From contig NZ_VTWT01000002.1 in assembly GCF_008727925.1 (NCBI RefSeq), positions 186,001-250,000 of the forward strand: a DNA stretch of 64,000 nucleotides, written 5' to 3'. The notes under the pieces were generated by a model. It was not told the origin of the DNA, did not search any database, and saw nothing but the letters and a program-made list of their open reading frames with translations. Each line of letters begins with the position of its first letter. Positions within the stretch are counted from its first letter, which is position 1. Shown one piece after another: positions 59,854 to 64,000 of this stretch. The DNA comes from Adhaeribacter soli (lineage in GTDB: Bacteria; Bacteroidota; Bacteroidia; Cytophagales; Hymenobacteraceae). Made by a program: the position numbers and the translations under genes.

Positions 59854-62250
59854 ATGCTTCAAGTCAATAAAGATATTCCTAATTCAGAGGAGAGCATGTT
59901 CTCTTCGTTAATGTTCCGGTTTCTGCCCTACTGGCCGCTTTTTGCCGGTTTGCTGGTAGTTTCCTTATTCGGAGCATGGGGTTACCTCCGTTATCTGTCC
60001 GTGCCTACCTACGAAGTTTCCGCCTCCCTGCTTATAAAGGACGAAAAGAAAGGCATAAATGACCCGCGCATGATGGAAGCGATAGATGCTTTTGCTTCCA
60101 GTAAACTGGTGGACAACGAAATTAAAGTGATCCAGTCGCGCGGCCTGATGAACAAGGTGGTGGACACGCTCATGCTGTATGCCCAGGTATTTGAAGAAGA
60201 TCAGTTCAGATCCATCCCGGCGTATGCCTCTTCTCCCGTTATTATAAAAGTGAAGAACCCGGAAAGAATCAGCGAAGTGCCCCAGGTGTATTTCACGTTT
60301 AACGAAGGCACTCATAAAATTAAATTTCAGGAAAAAGAATACCCGCTCGATGAATGGGTACGGACCCCTTACGGCATTATGTTGTTCCAGCGGAACGAAA
60401 AACAAAGTGCAGCGCCAATAGGACCTTTGTATTTTTCCCTGATCCCGACCCGCCAAGTTACCGATGGACTGCTGGCCAATCTGAAGATAGAACCTGCCAA
60501 CAAGCTTTCTACCGTTATAAATATTACGCTCGAAGATCCCGTTCCACAACGCGGCGAGGCCATTCTGAACAACCTTATTTACGCTTACGACCAAGCTGCC
60601 CTGAACGAACGGAATACCCTGGCTGCTAACACCATGGCTTTTATTGAGGACCGGATAAAACTGATAGAAAAAGACCTGGAAAACGTAGAGGAAAAAGTGC
60701 AGCAATACAAATCGTCGCAAGGCGTGGTAAACCTGGGTGAGCAAAGCAAATTGTACCTGCAGAGCGTAGGCGAAAACGACCGCAAAATTGCAGACATCAA
60801 CATTCAGCTGGCGGTATTGCAGAAAGTAGAGAATTACGTGATCTCCAAGAATAAAGCAACAGGCATTGTACCTTCTACCCTGGGAGTGAACGACCCGGTA
60901 CTTGAGCAGCTGCTGCAGAAACTCTACAATGCCGAGACTCAGTACAATAACTTAAAGAACACCACGGCCGAAAACAATCCCATTCTGCTTGCTTTAGCCG
61001 ATGAAATACAAAAAGTGCGGCCCGGCATTCTGGAAAACATCCGGAACCAGCGCGATAATTTAATTGCCAGTCGGGCTCACCTGGCAACCACCAACAGCTC
61101 CTTTAACGTTGCCCTGCAGGCCATTCCGAAAAAGGAAAAAGAATTACTGGAAATAAGCCGGCAGCAGGCCATTAAAAATAACGCGTACAGCTTCCTGCTG
61201 CAGAAACGGGAAGAAACCGCCCTTTCGCACGCCCCTTCCGCCGGCGACAGCCGCGTGGTGGACCTGGCCGAATCTTCTATTTTGCCGGTAAGCCCGAAAG
61301 CGTTTGCGGTTTATTTAATGGCGGTAATGGCGGCCCTTGGTTTCGGGGTGAGTATTATAGTTGGCAAAGAGCAACTTACCGGAAAAATTCTATTCCGAAC
61401 CGATATTGAAGAACGCACGAACGTACCGATTGTAATTGAACTTTCCGAAGTAAAACGCCAGAAAGAGACCTTGTTTGCCGAACCGGAAGAAGTTTGCGTT
61501 ATTGAGCAGTTCCGGCAAATGCGGGCTACCATGGGTTTGTTTGGGCGATCGTTCAACCGGAAAAAGATCATGATCACTTCCAGCGTGGCCGGCGAAGGTA
61601 AAAGCTTTGTGAGTACCAACCTGGCTTACAGCCTGGCTACCTCCGGGAAAAAAGTAGTGCTGCTCGACTTCGACTTACGCAACCCGAATACCTCGCTCAT
61701 GTTCGATCTCTTTAAGCAAAACGGCATTATTGAGTACCTGAACGACGAAGTACGGCTGGAAACTATAATCCGGGAGACCAGTTTCAAGAACCTGAGCGTG
61801 GTACCGGCCGGCATGGACATTGGCGATCATACCGAGTTGCTCCTCAACGGCAAGCTCGACGAGCTGTTCGAAGGCCTGGAAAAACAATTCGATTACATTC
61901 TGGTAGATACGCCGCCGGTGGAACTGGTTTCGGATGCCTATCTGCTCTCCGAATATTGCGACGCGAACCTCTTTATTATGCGGCATGGCTATACGCCTAA
62001 AACGAAAATAAAACGCCTGAACCAGAATCCGCGCCTCAGGGCCATGAATAACCTGGGCATTGTATTTACCGCCGTAAAATCGAGGGGCTTTATTAAGGGC
62101 GATGGCTACGGTTATGGCTACGGCTACGAAGGCCGCTACCGCGAGAAAGGTTTCAAAACCCAGGATACCCAGGCAAAATCGCAACTCGCTTTTTTCAGCC
62201 AGAAACTCCTGCCCAAATTCAAATTATTCCGGGAACGGATCGACGGCTGA
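59854..62250 (+). CDS. Wzc-like tyrosine kinase and chain-length regulator
   Basis: A 798-residue inner-membrane protein: Wzz-type N-terminus with a helix at about 28-48, a long periplasmic coiled coil (about 260-440), a GNVR-like segment (AIPKKEKELLEISRQQ), a second helix (about 485-505, YLMAVMAALGFGVSIIVG), then a BY-kinase. Walker A is SSVAGEGKSFVSTN, Walker A' VVLLDFDLRN and Walker B YILVDTPP. The C-terminal tyrosine cluster is GDGYGYGYGYEGRY (about 750-763), the autophosphorylation tail. It controls polymer length and export with the Wza-like protein. Confidence 0.95.
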   Translation: MLQVNKDIPNSEESMFSSLMFRFLPYWPLFAGLLVVSLFGAWGYLRYLSVPTYEVSASLLIKDEKKGINDPRMMEAIDAFASSKLVDNEIKVIQSRGLMNKVVDTLMLYAQVFEEDQFRSIPAYASSPVIIKVKNPERISEVPQVYFTFNEGTHKIKFQEKEYPLDEWVRTPYGIMLFQRNEKQSAAPIGPLYFSLIPTRQVTDGLLANLKIEPANKLSTVINITLEDPVPQRGEAILNNLIYAYDQAALNERNTLAANTMAFIEDRIKLIEKDLENVEEKVQQYKSSQGVVNLGEQSKLYLQSVGENDRKIADINIQLAVLQKVENYVISKNKATGIVPSTLGVNDPVLEQLLQKLYNAETQYNNLKNTTAENNPILLALADEIQKVRPGILENIRNQRDNLIASRAHLATTNSSFNVALQAIPKKEKELLEISRQQAIKNNAYSFLLQKREETALSHAPSAGDSRVVDLAESSILPVSPKAFAVYLMAVMAALGFGVSIIVGKEQLTGKILFRTDIEERTNVPIVIELSEVKRQKETLFAEPEEVCVIEQFRQMRATMGLFGRSFNRKKIMITSSVAGEGKSFVSTNLAYSLATSGKKVVLLDFDLRNPNTSLMFDLFKQNGIIEYLNDEVRLETIIRETSFKNLSVVPAGMDIGDHTELLLNGKLDELFEGLEKQFDYILVDTPPVELVSDAYLLSEYCDANLFIMRHGYTPKTKIKRLNQNPRLRAMNNLGIVFTAVKSRGFIKGDGYGYGYGYEGRYREKGFKTQDTQAKSQLAFFSQKLLPKFKLFRERIDG

Positions 62251-62647
62251 AATGAAAGATTTAAACGCTAAGGAATATGCATTAAAAAGTATTCACAGGC
62301 GCATCAGCCTTTTATTTACATTAGAATAATTCAATTTACATAAACATACTGCAAGTTGTACGGTTCTTATATAAACGCCTGTACGAAAGCAGCCAGACGG
62401 ATCTAAAATGGTAGGTTTTCGGGTTAAAAAAGTAAAGACAACCTGCTGATTTAAAAATAAATTCAGACGCTCCTCCAAAAAGAACTTCTGCAAAGCTGGT
62501 TTAATACCCGGCTTATAAATAAAATGCTAAAGTGCTTTTAAATACACCTCCCTGAAATATAGCGCAATTTTTCTCCCGGTTACGCCCTGTGACTGAGGTC
62601 GGCGAAGCCTTATCCTTTCACCAAGCTCTTCAACAAAACAAAAAATT
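62251..62647 (+). other. 397-base leader between the kinase and the UpxY gene
   Basis: No convincing gene; a 25-codon frame (62252-62329) has no family resemblance. A UpxY-type antiterminator may act on this kind of untranslated leader (inference). Confidence 0.4.
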
Positions 62648-63151
62648 ATGGACTCGAAATGGTATGCTGTTTACACCAAACCCCGCTGGGAAAAAAAAGT
62701 GGCCGAAGAGCTAACCTTTCAGGGGTTTACCAATTACTGCCCCCTGCACCGGGTTACCCGCCAGTGGAGCGACCGGAAAAAAACAATTGAAGAGCCTTTG
62801 TTCACCTCCTATGTATTTGTAAAAGTAACGGAAAAGCAACTCGGCGAACTTCGGAAAGTAAACGGCATCCTGAACCTGGTTCATTGGCTGGGCCGACCGG
62901 CCGTTATTCCCGAAGCGGAGATCAACGCGATCCGGCAGTTCTTAAACGAACATCGCAACGTAAAACTGGAGAAAACCGCCCTTCAGGTAAACGATACCAT
63001 TAAAGTTACCCAGGGCACTTTCCAGGAAAAAGAAGGTACGGTAGTGGCCATAAAAAACCACACGGTTAAAGTTGCCCTTCCTTCGCTAGGCTTCACGCTT
63101 TACGTTGAAACCGACCTCGACTCCATCGAAAAGATAACTGAAAAGTGCTGA
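62648..63151 (+). CDS. UpxY-type NusG paralogue (transcription antiterminator)
   Basis: A 167-residue NusG-like protein: NGN domain (about 3-105, KWYAVYTKPRWEKKVAEELT; LFTSYVFVKVTEKQ) and KOW domain (about 118-165, VTQGTFQEKEGTVVAIKN). In Bacteroides, UpxY paralogues bind nascent capsule transcripts and stop early termination (named precedent: UpaY and related). It follows the Wzc-like gene by 397 bases and precedes an epimerase gene by 113, in a polysaccharide cluster. Size and context fit this role. Confidence 0.9.
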   Translation: MDSKWYAVYTKPRWEKKVAEELTFQGFTNYCPLHRVTRQWSDRKKTIEEPLFTSYVFVKVTEKQLGELRKVNGILNLVHWLGRPAVIPEAEINAIRQFLNEHRNVKLEKTALQVNDTIKVTQGTFQEKEGTVVAIKNHTVKVALPSLGFTLYVETDLDSIEKITEKC

Positions 63152-63264
63152 AATAACCTTCCCCGTTTTTACCCCGGTCTGCAGCAAGTCCATTTGCAAG
63201 CAGCAACCATGGGTTTACCGAATGCCCCTTCCTGTTTTTGTCCTGCACCTTTAAATCTTACAAT

Positions 63265-64000
63265 ATGAAAGTATTAGTTACCGGAACAGCCGGTTTTGTA
63301 GGTTTTTTCTTAGCCGAACAATTGCTCCGCCGCGGCGACGAAGTGGTAGGCGTAGACAACATCAATGACTATTACGATCAGCGGCTGAAATTCGACCGCT
63401 TGGCCGAAAGCGGTATCCGGGAGCACTTAATTGCCTGGAACAAAGAAGTTAAAAGCATTCGCCACCCGGGTTACCGCTTCATCCGCATGAACCTGGAAGA
63501 CAAAAACGAATTAATGGCCCTATGCGCCCGCGAACAGTTCGATGTAATTGTACATTTAGCCGCCCAGGCCGGCGTGCGTTATTCCATTACCAACCCAGAT
63601 GCCTATGCCCAATCCAATTTAATAGGTTTTCTGAACATTCTGGAAGCCAGCCGGCATAATAAAATAAAACACCTGGTTTATGCCAGCTCCTCGAGCGTTT
63701 ACGGCATGAACGAAGAAATGCCGTTCTCGGTAAAACACAATGTAGAACACCCGGTTTCGCTTTACGCGGCCAGCAAAAAAGCCAATGAGCTTATGGCGCA
63801 CACCTACAGCCACTTATACCGCATCCCTACTTCCGGGCTCCGCTTCTTTACCGTTTATGGTCCCTGGGGCCGGCCGGATATGGCGTATTTCCTGTTTGCC
63901 GAAGCCATCCGGAAAAACAAGCCGATCCAGGTATTCAATCACGGTAAAATGAAAAGGGATTTTACTTACATCGACGATATTATTCAGGGAATTATAAACG
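63265..64000 (+). CDS. NAD-dependent sugar-nucleotide epimerase (partial)
   Basis: The first 245 residues of a short-chain dehydrogenase/reductase-type epimerase; the gene runs off the window. The Rossmann motif is GTAGFVG (7-13) and the catalytic Tyr/Lys are in YAASKK with Ser in ASSSSVYG. The region GLRFFTVYGPWGRPDMAYF is typical of UDP-glucuronate 4-epimerase-like enzymes. It would make a UDP-sugar for the polysaccharide locus. The start ATG has no Shine-Dalgarno. Confidence 0.9.
   Translation, partial: MKVLVTGTAGFVGFFLAEQLLRRGDEVVGVDNINDYYDQRLKFDRLAESGIREHLIAWNKEVKSIRHPGYRFIRMNLEDKNELMALCAREQFDVIVHLAAQAGVRYSITNPDAYAQSNLIGFLNILEASRHNKIKHLVYASSSSVYGMNEEMPFSVKHNVEHPVSLYAASKKANELMAHTYSHLYRIPTSGLRFFTVYGPWGRPDMAYFLFAEAIRKNKPIQVFNHGKMKRDFTYIDDIIQGIIN

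Noticed and set aside
62252-62329. A 25-codon frame after the Wzc-like gene
   Set aside because: Too short and without features; more likely part of an untranslated leader.

Overview
The window looks like a chromosomal segment from an aerobic member of the Bacteroidota, most likely Cytophagales/Hymenobacteraceae (an Adhaeribacter- or Pontibacter-like organism; this placement is inference). The supporting signs are two TonB-dependent receptors with carboxypeptidase-regulatory-like N-terminal domains, a Bacteroidota-style ECF sigma/FecR/STN signalling locus, a metalloprotease with a type IX secretion sorting domain, TAnnTTTG promoter elements, mostly no Shine-Dalgarno sequences, and a UpxY-type NusG paralogue in a polysaccharide locus. 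No rRNA, tRNA, CRISPR array, phage or transposase gene was seen.

Layout. 1-733: cold-shock protein and a small SpoIIAA-like protein. 941-8258 (minus strand): a surface-signalling locus running ECF sigma factor, head-GIN lipoprotein, FecR anti-sigma, an STN protein fused to LA_2272-like surface repeats, and a TonB-dependent receptor. 8796-12233 (plus): three exported proteins (FlgT/LPP20-like, FlgT-like, DUF4476). 12801-14405: a porin-like barrel and a fasciclin lipoprotein. 14545-16208: a J-domain-like protein and a small DUF4126-like membrane protein. 16549-20381: divergent M48 and M20 peptidases with a small inverted-repeat element between them. 20406-23439: a vapBC toxin-antitoxin pair bracketed by two diverged copies of the 3' end of tex, then tex. 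23705-31671: two SdpI-like proteins, small exported and conserved proteins, an AT-rich lipoprotein, a deoxynucleoside kinase, a T9SS-exported M43 protease, CDGSH and GNAT proteins and a DUF2062 protein. 31967-34484: xseA-xseB and an alpha/beta hydrolase. 34838-40434: M13 peptidase, a large TonB-dependent receptor and an alkyltransferase-like protein. 41128-46704: a complete RND efflux operon (adaptor, pump, TolC-like channel). 47610-51725: CHASE-domain sensor with a lipocalin-like partner, Fpg/MutM glycosylase and a radical-SAM gene broken by one in-frame stop codon. 52040-56459: small, hydrophilic or low-complexity proteins. 56673-64000: a TackOD1-like regulator with a degenerate GGDEF domain, divergent from a polysaccharide export locus (Wza-like, Wzc-like, UpxY-like, sugar epimerase) that runs off the window.

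Systems. The sigma/FecR/STN/receptor set should sense an extracellular signal at the outer membrane; its unusual feature is that the STN domain is carried by a separate surface-repeat protein and not by the receptor. The RND genes form a tripartite exporter. The last block is the start of an exopolysaccharide or capsule cluster with its own antiterminator. The intergenic regions hold several families of short non-coding repeats with terminal inverted repeats, and these, with the vapBC insertion at tex, are the main mobile-DNA signal. All calls come from reading the sequence without database searches.
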